Under the pieces are notes generated by a model that worked only from the letters and a program-made list of their open reading frames with translations, did not search any database and was not told where the DNA came from. A DNA stretch of 64,000 bases from Malurus cyaneus samueli. Its lineage: Eukaryota > Chordata > Aves > Passeriformes > Maluridae. Location: contig CM019217.1 of the NCBI GenBank assembly GCA_009741485.1, positions 43,649,782-43,713,781 on the forward strand, written 5' to 3'. Positions 38,975-49,500 of this stretch are shown one piece after another. Made by a program: the position numbers and the translations under genes. Every line of letters begins with the position of its first letter. Within the stretch, counting starts at the first letter, position 1.

Positions 38975-41081
38975 CTAGAACAAGGAAAAAAAAATACAAA
39001 CCAAGACATTTAGTCACTTGAACAACTAGCATCTACTCAGATTCCAAATCTATTTATCTACAAGTTAGGTTTGCCATCCTTTAAAATACCTCACCACTAA
39101 GCCCAGACCTTCAGATTAACTACTTCTTTGCAAATAAACACTACACCAAGCTCATCTATTAAATGAAGAGACCTACCCCGGAGTTTGGAGCCAGCCTTTT
39201 AGAAAACCCAACCCCACTTCAGCTTTGATACTTCTGGACACATACCAATCCCAAAATGTGTACTTATACCAAACTCACACAAATGGTTAACAACCCTTGA
39301 AAAGATAAGCACTACCTTCTGTTTGGTTGTTTTTAAGAATTGTTTTCTATTTGTGATATACTGACAGTAGTGTGAGTTGTAGGCCATTTAGGGTTTTTTA
39401 AGGAGATAAAGAACATGTTCTTCAGAGGTCCTAACCAACTTCATAATTTTAAAGTCACATTTTAAAAACCGTGCTGATTTTATTTCTTTTCTCTGTGGTT
39501 GTGTGACTAAGCATTAAATGACACAGGTTGAACTACAAGCAGAAAGCAGAAATGACAATTCACAAACTGCTGCCAGCAATACAAAACTAAGAAATAGTCT
39601 TCTCTGATCACTTTGAAGCGCTATTTTGATATGCCTTTTATGAAATTAGGATATAAAGTATTTCACAGAGAAATGGAGTTTTATTAATAACAACCCAAAG
39701 GCACAGCCATAATGTGAATCTGAAAAGCCTCCCCTTGCCCCATCTCCTACTTCACCGACTGTGTGCAACTACAAAGAAGGGGGAAAGGAAATAGAAAGGG
39801 AATAGAAATGGGAGAGAAATAGGATGTTGGCAGAAAAAGGTCTAAGTTAAAAAAAAAAAAAGGCATATTGTTGCCCTTAAGCCAACAGGAGAGGGTAGTC
39901 TAATAACAAGATGCTTTGAGAAAGATATGGTTATGTTTCCAAATTTCCAGTAGAAAGGAGTCAACACCATTTTTACCTTTTAACAGCTGCTTCCTTTCTT
40001 AAGAAAGAACACGATCGGGCAGCACACAATACTTAAAACATGCACCAAGAGCAAAATGGTCAGACTGATTTAATTTCAAAGACAAACATAAAGACTAGCT
40101 TATGAAATGACAGTAATACAGAGATAGCAACAGAAGCTATTCTATTTTATATTAAACAAACAGCACCCTTAATATTTTTAATGTGTTCTCTCTTCTGTTT
40201 TAGCCAGTGATGGCCTAGGTCAGCACTGCTGGCACTGCTCTCTGCTGCCATGTCAGTACATTGCAGGATTAGGACCTGGAATTGACACATACGTGCATGC
40301 AAGAGCATCAAGAGAAAGCAGATGGATTTAACTACCATCTCCTGCCTTTCCCAAAAGCCCTGACACCGTCGGCAGCAACAGGAGCAGAACCTTGTAGGAG
40401 CACGAAGTGGAATGGAAGTGGCGTTTTTGGAAACACGTGCTTATAGCTACGCCCCTCGGGCGCTAAGTTTCACACCACCACTCGGGCAAACAGACCAAAA
40501 CAACGAAGCCAAGAGCTCTCTAGATGAAAGTTATTAACTTCACATTAATTTCTCCCTCATAGCTCATTGGCAAGCGTTCCCCACCACAAGTATTAACCAA
40601 GTATAACCAGGCGCATCCATTTCGCTGCCGCTCACGCTACCGCAGGCAGACGGAAAAATGCGGTGCTGTGAGCGCACTGGGGCACAGCTGCGATTCCCTG
40701 TGCCCGCTCCCACCTGAGCCCAGAGGCTCAGCCTTGCCACACCTGGGCCTCTGTGTCTCGGGGGGGAAGCAGCGGGCACTGTGCCCACCTCGAGCCACAG
40801 CCACGGGGCTATGGCTCCTCCTTTAGGGACCGGCTCATTTACATCGCTCTTCAACAAACCAAAGGCACAGCCCACGCCGTGCTAACGCTGCGCCCCCATA
40901 ACCGGCACCGTGCGGCCTCCCCCGGAGCGGGAACCCCGCTCCCCTCAGAGCGGAGAGACGGCAAGGCACGGGTTGCCATCACCCGCCCACAGCCCTGGCT
41001 GCCTCTGCATCTCCGCAGCCTCAGCGGCCGCCCGAAAATAAAACCTGGAAAAGGAGGCGGAGGGCGGGAGGCCGCGCTTAC
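38975..41081 (-). other. MND1: MND1 intron 1 (2.1 kb)
   Basis: The intron starts with a GTAAGC donor directly after the ATG. Its 5' half (about 40,570-41,081) is GC- and CpG-rich and belongs to the promoter CpG island; the rest is AT-rich. It contains a CACGTG E-box at 40,434-40,439. No transposon was recognised. Confidence 0.75.
40434..40439. promoter_or_regulatory. CACGTG E-box in MND1 intron 1
   Basis: A perfect palindromic E-box about 650 bp downstream of the MND1 start codon. Known readers of this site include MAX with MGA, part of the PRC1.6 complex that silences germline genes in somatic cells, as well as MYC and USF. A six-base site arises often by chance, so its use is unproven. Confidence 0.3.
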
Positions 41082-41084
41082 CAT
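41082..41084 (-). CDS. MND1: MND1 coding exon 1 (start codon only)
   Basis: The coding part of exon 1 is just the initiator ATG, followed directly by the GTAAGC donor. The remainder of MND1 begins with Ser2 in exon 2, in phase. The base at -3 is G and the base at +4 in the spliced mRNA would be T from exon 2. I recall the same single-codon first exon for human MND1. MND1 acts in the meiotic nucleus as obligate partner of HOP2 (PSMC3IP), assisting DMC1- and RAD51-driven invasion of the homologous chromosome. The 5' UTR extends upstream by an unknown length. Confidence 0.85.
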
Positions 41085-41123
41085 GTCGCGGGCGGGCGGC
41101 GCGGTTTGATTCCGGCGCCACCG

Positions 41124-41131
41124 GGCGGGAA
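41124..41131. promoter_or_regulatory. E2F-type site upstream of MND1 start
   Basis: The plus strand reads GGCGGGAA, the reverse complement of the E2F consensus TTCCCGCC, 40 bp upstream of the ATG. E2F6 in the PRC1.6 complex is known to repress meiotic genes in somatic cells through such sites, and activating E2Fs use the same sequence. Position within a CpG island makes it plausible; binding is inferred. Confidence 0.45.
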
Positions 41132-41209
41132 GAGGCCGGCGGAGGCTGCGTGCGCAGCGCCGCCTGCCGCCCGCCCCTCACGGCCCTCACAGCCCCTCAC
41201 AGCTCCCTC

Positions 41210-41326
41210 AGCCCCTCACAGCCGTGTTCAGCCCCACTGAATTCCCTCAGCCCCTCACAGCCGTGTTCAGCCCCACTGAATTCCCTCAGCCCCTCACAGC
41301 CGTGTTCAGCCCCACTGAATTCCCTC
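41210..41326. repeat. 39-bp tandem repeat, three identical copies
   Basis: Three head-to-tail copies of a 39-bp unit (41,210-41,248; 41,249-41,287; 41,288-41,326), each opening AGCCCCTCACAGCCGTGTTC and ending GAATTCCCTC. The copies are identical, which indicates recent duplication. The unit itself contains the CCCCTCACAGC motif of the adjoining short-period array. Confidence 0.95.
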
Positions 41327-41389
41327 AGCCCCTCACGGCCACGCCCTCACACGCTCACAACGCTCACAGCCCAACCTCACACCTCAACC

Positions 41390-41955
41390 CTCACAGCCAC
41401 AACCTCACAGCCCCCTCACAGCCCCCTCACAGCGCCCTCACAGCCCCCTCACAGTCCCTCAGCCCCTCACAGCCCCCTCACAGCCCCCTCACAGCGCCCT
41501 CACAGCCCCCTCACATCGCCCTCACAGCCCCCTCACAGCCCAACCTCACAGCCCCCTCACAGCCCCCTCACAGCCCCTCACAGCCCCCTCACAGCGCCCT
41601 CACAGCCCCCTCACAGCCCCTCACAGTCGCTCACAGCCCCTCACAGCCCTCACAGCCTCACAGCCCCCTCACAGCCCCTCACAGCGCCCCCACAGCCCCT
41701 CACAGCCCCCTCACAACCCCTCACAGCCCGCTCACAGCGCCCTCACAGCGCCCTCACAGCCCGCTCACAGCGCCCTCACAGCCCCTCACAGCCCCTCACA
41801 GCGCCCTCACAGCCGCTCACAGCTCGCTCACAGCTCGCTCACAGCCCCCTCACAGCCCCCTCACAGCGCCCTCACAGCGCCCTCACAGCCCCTCACAGCC
41901 TCACAGCCCCTCACAGCCCCCTCACAGCGCCCTCACAGCGCCCGCAGCGCTCACG
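41390..41955. repeat. CCCTCACAGC minisatellite, 10-11 bp unit
   Basis: More than fifty imperfect units of the types CAGCCCCTCA (10 bp), CAGCCCCCTCA and CAGCGCCCTCA (11 bp), with a few shortened or changed copies, run almost continuously. Because the unit lacks stop codons in two frames, it produces long spurious reading frames (353 and 288 codons, rich in Ser, Gln, Pro, His and Thr); these have no evidence of being genes. The minus strand is the G-rich one, with GGGG or GGGGG runs separated by six-base CTGTGA loops. Confidence 0.95.
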
Positions 41956-43426
41956 GCCCTCAGAGCCCCGGCGGCAGCGGCGCGGCCGCACACGGCACGG
42001 CGGCTTAGGCCCCGCCAACGAGCGCGTGGCTTTTTTTTTGTTGTTTTATTTTTGTTTTTTTTTTTTTTTACCAGCCGGGAGGTGCCGTAGAATAAAACTG
42101 AGGGGACAAAAGGAACACCTTAACTGTGGTCGAAAGCGACGTGTGTTGTACTACTGGCCTGTCACAGGAGCTGCGGGACTTAGAGAAACAAAAGCCCTCG
42201 CTGTCGGTTGAAGCAAAGAGCCTGGGCACATCTGGTGTTGCGTGGAACAGTTGTTCATTGTGATAACTGTTCTAGCGGCTTTAATTACTGACAGCTTGTT
42301 TTAATTATTATTTGTGTTGTAAATCACTTCAGCTGCAGCAGTTCTGGGAAATCGCTTTGCATCAGCAGCGGGTTCATATCTGCCATACTAAATCTAGAGC
42401 TTAAATTCAAGTAAATGAAAACGTGCAAGCTGAGATTTCAGGCAGTTCCTGTGAAGATTTCCATCCGTTTTTCACGGTGACCCTTCCTCTGAAACCCAGT
42501 TCTTTTCTGTGCAGCCCATGATCCCATTCCTCATTGCGCGCACCAGTGTATTGCTAAAAATGAATCGCGAATTAGAAAAGATGTTTTTAATACAAAGCAT
42601 TTTGTTTTATCATTCTCTCATGTGCATCACATTTTCAACTTGCTAACTCAGGATAAAATCTGTTGGTCCCCCCCCTCATCTGCTGTGAAGGCTCCTGTTC
42701 TGTCTCTTTGCTTTCCATTTCCTTTGGCCAGCCCTCAAAGTGAGTGTGTCCCCATGCTCCCTGTGACACTCCGCTGCCCGAGGATGTGGGCTGCTTCCTG
42801 CTCCTTCACAGCCTGGAACAAAACTGAGCTCCCCTGTTTTTTTAATGCTGCAAAGCAAATGGTTGCTGCAACATTTTGCAAAGCCCTCATTGCAGTGTAG
42901 GTTTTCTCTGAGCAACACGTGTGGGTGGCAAGGGTGGGTGTCAGAGCTGAACATGCTGCCTGCAGTAGAGGAAGAGGAGAAGGGAGGAAGGGTTTCCAGA
43001 GGGACACTCACTCTTTGGGGCACGTACCTCGTGTCTTCCATTTAGTACACGTGAGGCAGCATTGCTCCCATCTACCCATTACTCATGAAAAGACTGGCGG
43101 AAAACAGCCAGGTGTCCCCCCCAGATAGAGCCAGCACAGGCTGGAGCACACACCTGGAACCACAGCTGGAAGGCATTCCTTATTTCTACAGCTGAATGTG
43201 ATTGCAGCAGCCCAGACGGCCCATCCATCTCCAAAACATTAGGCCATGCTCTCGGGTGATGGTGGGGCAGCAGGATCAGCAGGTTTTCTCTGCCCATGGA
43301 CCCTGGGGACAGCTGGGCTCAGCTGCTCCGGGTGCACCGGCAGCTTTGAAGACCATTCGTGGCCACATCACCCAGTCCAATTTGCTCTATTATGGGAGGT
43401 TCCCTAACACCTCCCACATTTTGCAG

Positions 43427-43549
43427 CACCAGATCAAAACTAATCAGTTGAAAAAACATGGGGTAAAAGAGATCCCAGACAAAAGGAGAATGTATGGTGT
43501 ATCTTATGATTTGTCATTTGAGGATGGTTTTCCATTACTGCATAAACTG
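43427..43549 (+). CDS. Candidate internal exon of an unidentified gene
   Basis: A 123-bp segment lies between a consensus acceptor (CCCACATTTTGCAG) and a GTATGA donor. It is open for 41 codons and in phase 0 at both ends. The product starts HQIKTNQLKKHGVKEIPDKR and ends DGFPLLHKL, with a composition typical of real protein rather than translated repeat. The open frame also continues upstream to 43,202, so the segment may be a terminal or longer exon. About 530 bp downstream a TTTTTTCAG acceptor at 44,078 would add KRRIQVE and a stop, which is only a possibility. I recognise no family. It would be transcribed opposite to MND1 and TRIM2 and could share the MND1 promoter region. A chance open segment remains the main alternative. 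Confidence 0.3.
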
Positions 43550-45076
43550 GTATGAATGACTCCTAAAATTCATAAAGGCCTGGGATTTTTAATGGCTTCA
43601 GAATGCCTAAATGTGGTATTTCACAGAACTGCTGGTCATATGCTATGATTCTAAAGACAATGGATGAAAATAATGTGGAAGGGAGACTCATAACTGTGTC
43701 TCTCTGTTAGATGATTGGTCTCATTTTCCTGTGATTTTCTTAAGCTTTAACAATTTGGGCTAAACTTTCTATTCTAGGAGTCTGAGATTTTTAAGTAATG
43801 GCCAAAATAGTGTTTCACTGTTCCTGAGTTAGAGAAAATACAGTGCTTTGTCAGTGTTACATTATGCTTGGATAAGATGATGTTTGTACCCTCCTTCATC
43901 TTGCTCTTACAAATCTGTGGTTGAATTACAGTCAGAAATTTCTGTTTTGAAAGGACAATAAAGTGACAATGGCAGGAAGCTTAGGAAGTAGGAGAATGAA
44001 AATTGTCCCACTTAATTTTGTTCCTTTCATGCATACATGCCATAGCACAGTCTTAATAACATGAGCTATTTTTTCAGAAGAGAAGAATTCAAGTCGAATA
44101 GCAGATCAGTTTATAGAAGAGGAAGAGCAAGCCTTTCCAGTCCACACCTGTATGACTGACAGCAGTAGAACTTAAGCACAGAGGACAAGGAGAGTTCATG
44201 GAGATGCTCACCCTTGGGAGGTGATACCAACTTCCCTGGGATCCAAGCAGTCTGTTGCGGGCTGTGGGCACGTATCAGGAAGCAATATGATCCATAAGTA
44301 TCCCATACAGGCCAGTCTCTGCAGCATCTGCTGCCTCATTCCATCCTCGAATGAGCTTTTGGTCTGTAAGCAGATGTTCTCCTTAGACAAACATTTAACC
44401 CTTAAGTGAGAAATCCTTGGTAAGAAATGCTAGCTGCTGCTTCTCCAGCTTTGCTAGGCAGAGCTGCTGAAGCATTAGAGTTATCCTTGAGGTGAGTAGC
44501 TTAACCAGTAGGATTTTGGTCACAAGGCATTTCACTGAAGGAACAAGGCATTCATCTGAAGGGCAGCAGCCTTCAGCTGGATGTAGCAATGAGCAGCAAG
44601 TGCTGGGTATCTCTTCTACCAGCACAGCTGCGGCCTGCCTAGGGAGAACATCTGTCCACAGAAATGACATTGACTGTTCCACTCCACTGAGATACTTCTG
44701 ACTGGTCCAAATTAGGGAGCATTGCCATGAACTCTCAGCAAAACTCTGGGGATTGTTAACTGCAGAGGAGCATGGCTGGATGTGAGAGAGAACTTCAGCT
44801 TAAGGAACAACAAAACATTTATGAACATGTTAAGGGGATACCACTCTAAAGAGAGAGAGAGCCTGGCTAAAGGTGGCTGCCCAAAGTACCTGCTCCTTTA
44901 GTGACTTTGGCCTTATTCTCCCTGATATTGTTTCTCATTATTGAGACTGGGTTCTGTAGTCCTACTTACATAACTTTTAAAATATTCTGCTGCTTCATTT
45001 AGGTATTTAAGTACTTCAAGAGAGTTGGAGAGGAGATTGGCCATTTACTGCAGATTTTTTCCAGTAAAAAAAAATT

Positions 45077-45123
45077 GTGTTCCCCAGTATTAGTAGGGAA
45101 TTACAGTGTTCCCCAGTATTAGT
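45077..45123. repeat. Short direct duplication, 29-bp period
   Basis: The 18-mer GTGTTCCCCAGTATTAGT occurs at 45,077 and again at 45,106, separated by 11 bp. It is a small local duplication with no further structure. Confidence 0.9.
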
Positions 45124-46499
45124 GTTCTACCTGTCTGATTTTGCTCAGTGGTGAAGAGCCTCTACTGTAATAATCCAATGAACAGAAAACATTTCTAGCC
45201 TATCAGTAAGAATTGACACTGGGAATGTCACAAGAGTCTTACCTACTAAGCCCAGTGGCTTCATGATACCTGGTGTTGTTGCTTCTGTTCTTCTTTATGA
45301 TGTTTTTTACATGGGAAGGAACAAGTGCTCTGCAGCTCTGAATGTCAAACCAACACTGCTCAGTTTCAAGATGTGATGTTCTTATAACTGGCAGCCAAAT
45401 AAAGCATTTTGTAAGTATCTGAACTTCAGGGCAGATAGATACCCAGCACCAAGAGTCTATTTGCTGAATATGTATTCATCTGAAGACTGACAGAAAAACA
45501 AAACTGATCCATTGTGTTGTAGTAAGTTTGTCTTCAGGAGAGAAATGAGGCCTTGAAACATGGCTGCTGACACTCCCTATAACGTGCAAGAAAGAATAAA
45601 ACATGGATTCCTCTAGAGGGCTTGTGGGAAAGATCCACAAAAAAGGATAGCTGCCCAGTATTCAGCTGTCTTACTTCTGACTGTCCTGCCACGGAGCAGA
45701 CACTCATCACTGGGAGTTTCACTGACCCCGCTAGTCCCCTGCGTTGAGGTTGCATCCAAGCCAAATGATTCCAGCTGAAGATTCTGTCTTACTTAGTGAG
45801 CAAGTTCCCAGTCACACTGAGTTCTCAAATGGTTCAGGTTTGGAGAGTTCACCAGTGACCAAGAAGACATAGATACTATGTAAAATTAAAGTTAATATGA
45901 GCTGGAAATTTGTTCTTACAGGAACAGAGTCAGACTGAACTCTTAAAGGCAAATTTTCTATTCTCCATAATAATTTAATTTGGTTTTCTGCAACAGACCC
46001 TTCAAAGATTGTAGCACACCTTAGCTAAAAGGTACTGTATACTTCTGTGATGCATGTGGAAAAGCTTACAGTTTTTACTTACTGGCACCAATGAAAAATC
46101 TTAATTTTTATCCCTGGACTGAAGAAGGAAGGGAGCTCAAATTCTGCTCCTTCTTCCAAAGAACAACTCAAGTCCCTCTTTCCTCTGTGTCTACACGTGT
46201 GAAAAAAATCAGTTTCCTTGGCTTGTGACCTGTGGTGTCATGGAAGAAATTTGGGAAAAAATTACCTTCATTATGGGGTTACTTTTAGGGACAGTAAGTA
46301 TGCGACATATGAAAAATAAATCCCCAACCATTAAATTAACTGAGGAAACAAGCTTTATTTTTCTTATTTGAAATTTTTGTGCGTGGTAAAGGTACACATT
46401 TGACTCTGGTTTTCCTACATTTCCAAGACAGAGTAATTCTTTTTTTAATTGTCAGCTAAAGCGTTATGAATACCATGGCACACAGGAAGCTAAAACTAA

Positions 46500-46556
46500 A
46501 CACACACACACACACACACATACACACACACATACACACACACACACACACACACA
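46500..46556. repeat. (CA)n microsatellite
   Basis: About 28 CA units with two interruptions by T (CATACACA). It sits near the presumed far end of the TRIM2 3' UTR and would be a (TG)n run in that transcript if the UTR reaches so far. Confidence 0.95.
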
Positions 46557-46559
46557 ATT

Positions 46560-49500
46560 TGATGTGCATCTTTCATCCTTGACCTTAAGGAAAAAAAGTT
46601 TGAATTGAGCTTCATAGGATTTTAAAAAACCAAACAAAAACATAAACAACAACAAAAACCCAAGTGAGAAGAATATTTCATTATGAGTGCCAAGAGAGTG
46701 CAAGGCTTACATATACACAAAACATATATTGACTTACAAAGATGGAATGTACAAATATTTTTTTTTTAAAGTGAAAGAACTGGAAACACTCTTAGAACTG
46801 GAAAGCTGCAGCATATCAACTGGTAGAGATTTCTATCAGGGGCTGCTGCCTTACGCTAAGCAACTTAGGGAACATTCCCATGTCAAAAAGCCAAAGGAAA
46901 AGTGTCAGGGTTAAGGTGTGTTGCTCACAAACATTGACTGAAGTGCTGTACATTCGTCAGAAATAAAATGACCTGTTAGGAACCTTCCCACTCAGGAGCA
47001 CAAAAACCTTTTGTACATTTTCCACAAACAAGTCAAATAATCACTGCTCACAATTCTGAAAGAAAATTTTCATTATATATCATGATTGCATAACCAGCTG
47101 TCTCCCACAACTGGAAGTAATTTCTTTACAACAAACACAACATATTGGGCACTTACAGTTCTCATTATGGCAACACTAGATCCTTAGTTATAAAAAATAT
47201 TGACATAAAATCAAAAGCCCTCTGGTTTTTACAGAACAGATGAGCATTTACTAGTAAATAACTTTCCATCTTCATCAGACAAATGCTGACCTAAACCATT
47301 TTCCTTTTCTTTTTCAATACACTGATGCTGAATTAGCCTATGTAAAACTTTCCTATTGTTTAGATTGGATTTACCTGAACACATCCTTTTATTCTATTCA
47401 CAAAAACACGAAAATACAGATGGCTAGTTTGTCCTTAAATGCTCTATATGACACAAGATCTAATAACTTTTTGAGATTACTTTTGAGTTGAAGATTAGTT
47501 AAATGAAGCACATACTTTCACCATTCATGCTGTGCTGCTAATCCATTAGCACTCCAGGGAAGTCAAGGGGACATTTGGTTATACCTGAAATCTGGCAGCA
47601 GTGTGCCTATAAAGCCTTTAATAAATGCTAACAACTCAGCAAGTCACGTAGTGCAATTCTGACCTTCCCTTAATTGGATGAGAAAAAAAGTCTGCCAGTT
47701 TTTAAGTGCAGAATTTCTGCTTTGGTTGCTTTTTGTGAGGTTTGTAAGCCAAGCAATTTTGCGAAGTTGGCTTCAGAAGCACACCGTAAGAGCAATGTGT
47801 TTATTAGTTTCCCAGTGCCAGCCAGATAAGGTCAGACCTCAGAAGGGAATGCCTATGCCACTAAATTGGAAACTGCAGTTGGCAGCATTGGTATCAGAGG
47901 GAACTTCAAATTAGTGACATTTTTTAAGTGCTGCTCTGGTGATAATGTCTGAAAATCCAAAAGACTACTCAATTTTAAGATAAAATCCACAAAACCCCTA
48001 AGTGCTTTGAGCTGGGTTATGTGCAGAATTCAGTATTTCATCAGGATGCACTGGGTTGACAAAGGATATTTAAAATCCTGGTAAACAATACTGGACCAAA
48101 GAGACTGAAAAGATTTTGAAGAAAAGTGTATGCATGAAATAGCACAGTTTTAAGTATCTGTTTTGATACATATGTTAGGATCTGATTTCCATGCTTCTCA
48201 AAGTTCCAGAAGATTTGGCAATGTTTTCTGAGGGGCAAACGGGAAAGCTTAGTAAAACTGTATTATAAAAATCCACATTTGGAACTAAATGTGATAACTG
48301 ACAGCCACAGCACATTTTCTTAAGTTTTTATCTCAGAACCCGTACAACCCCTTCTCTTTATTAATAAATAGATTTCAAATGCTACACACCTTTTCTTTAT
48401 TGATAAATGTGCCATTTAAGGGCCTTCCAATGCAAGAAAGTGTAATAAGGACACTTAGAATGAAAATCTGATCTACAACTTCATTAAATTTTGATAGGAC
48501 ACTTTATTGTGTAATGACTGAGATACCAGCTTCAGAATTTTAGGACAAACTCAGTTCAAGCAGAGGGCATTTTGTTCTCTTAGTAATAACAAACTTGAGT
48601 TTTAATATTTCATAAACATTACCACCAGTTTCTTAGCTTCATTATACAGTCCAACCTTAAGCTTCATGCACAAAATATTTATTCCAATGAAAAAAGGGAA
48701 CTTATATTTGCACGAGAAATTGTAAATTGGCTCTATGTGCAAGAAATAAACAAGGAAAAGAAGAGGAAATACCTTTAGGAAACAGTAATTAAAAACCAGA
48801 CCAGCTCCCCATTTAAGAGCCCTGGGGTCTGCATTTTTACAAGTCAAATGCAACTTTACAAAAAAACCATTACTTTTTCTGAACTTCATTGAAACAGCCA
48901 CTTTAACCTTTTCGAAATAAGACAAATACTTATAACAAGTAATTTTATCAAAGATTTCTTTCCATTTTGCAAACATGCTTAAAATACTCCCTTGTTTCTG
49001 ACCCAATGCCATTTTGTTTCAAGGCCCTAAAAATGAGAAAAGAAAGACAGCACTTCCCAGGCTGTAGGCATTGGCAGCAAGCTCACCAGCTCCTGAACAA
49101 CACTTTAAAGGGAGCACCAATCTATCTATATTAGGCTACAGTAAGCAATTCAACCTTTGACCACTGGATATAGAAATAAGAATAAAGCCAATGCTACTTT
49201 AGAAAGGACAAGTTCATACTTAAAAAACCTCCAACAAACCAAACATTAAAAACATGCCTGTAAGCATTTCCAGTTAAATTAATATTTCAACAAAGAACAC
49301 AGTAGAGAGATCTGGCAGATAAAGAAGGGTCGTTTTTCAGAGTACTGCCATTGTCAAATATCATACATACGTTCCAGTTTGCTGAAATAACCCACAATTA
49401 CTTTTTAAAAAAAATTTTATGTGAATCAGTCATACATACATACATACAAACAAATTGGAACAAATCTCACAGTCTTTGTTATGTCCTCTAACAAAATTCC

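Larger units (their letters stand above)
40570..41200. promoter_or_regulatory. MND1: CpG-island promoter of MND1
   Basis: The region is conspicuously GC- and CpG-rich compared with the AT-rich flanks, and it surrounds the MND1 start codon. No TATA box lies at a sensible distance upstream of the ATG, which fits a CpG-island initiator-type promoter. The 5' UTR start cannot be fixed from sequence; it probably lies within 41,085-41,200. A repetitive GC-rich block abuts it on the upstream side. Confidence 0.75.
42010..46499. other. Intergenic region between MND1 and TRIM2
   Basis: It starts with a T-rich tract (about 42,031-42,070) at the edge of the GC-rich block and continues as moderately AT-rich sequence. 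It includes one exon-like segment on the plus strand (43,427-43,549) and a 29-bp-period partial duplication at 45,077-45,123. Plus-strand AATAAA motifs occur at 43,957 and 45,398 without an assigned transcript. No conserved protein or known repeat family was recognised. The left end of the TRIM2 3' UTR may intrude from the right. Confidence 0.5.

Noticed and set aside
41150..42211. 353-codon plus-strand open frame (and a 288-codon one in another frame) rich in Pro, His, Ser and Thr
   Set aside because: Both arise from the stop-free CCCTCACAGC minisatellite read in different frames. There is no domain or non-repeat coding signature, and the frames run into T-rich low-complexity sequence.
46464..46703. 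Minus-strand frame with a long Cys-Val repeat
   Set aside because: The repeat is the translated (CA)n microsatellite.
48602..49012. 136-codon minus-strand frame downstream of TRIM2
   Set aside because: It sits in the presumed TRIM2 3' UTR, has no recognisable domain and has the Phe/Lys/Leu-rich composition expected of translated AT-rich sequence.
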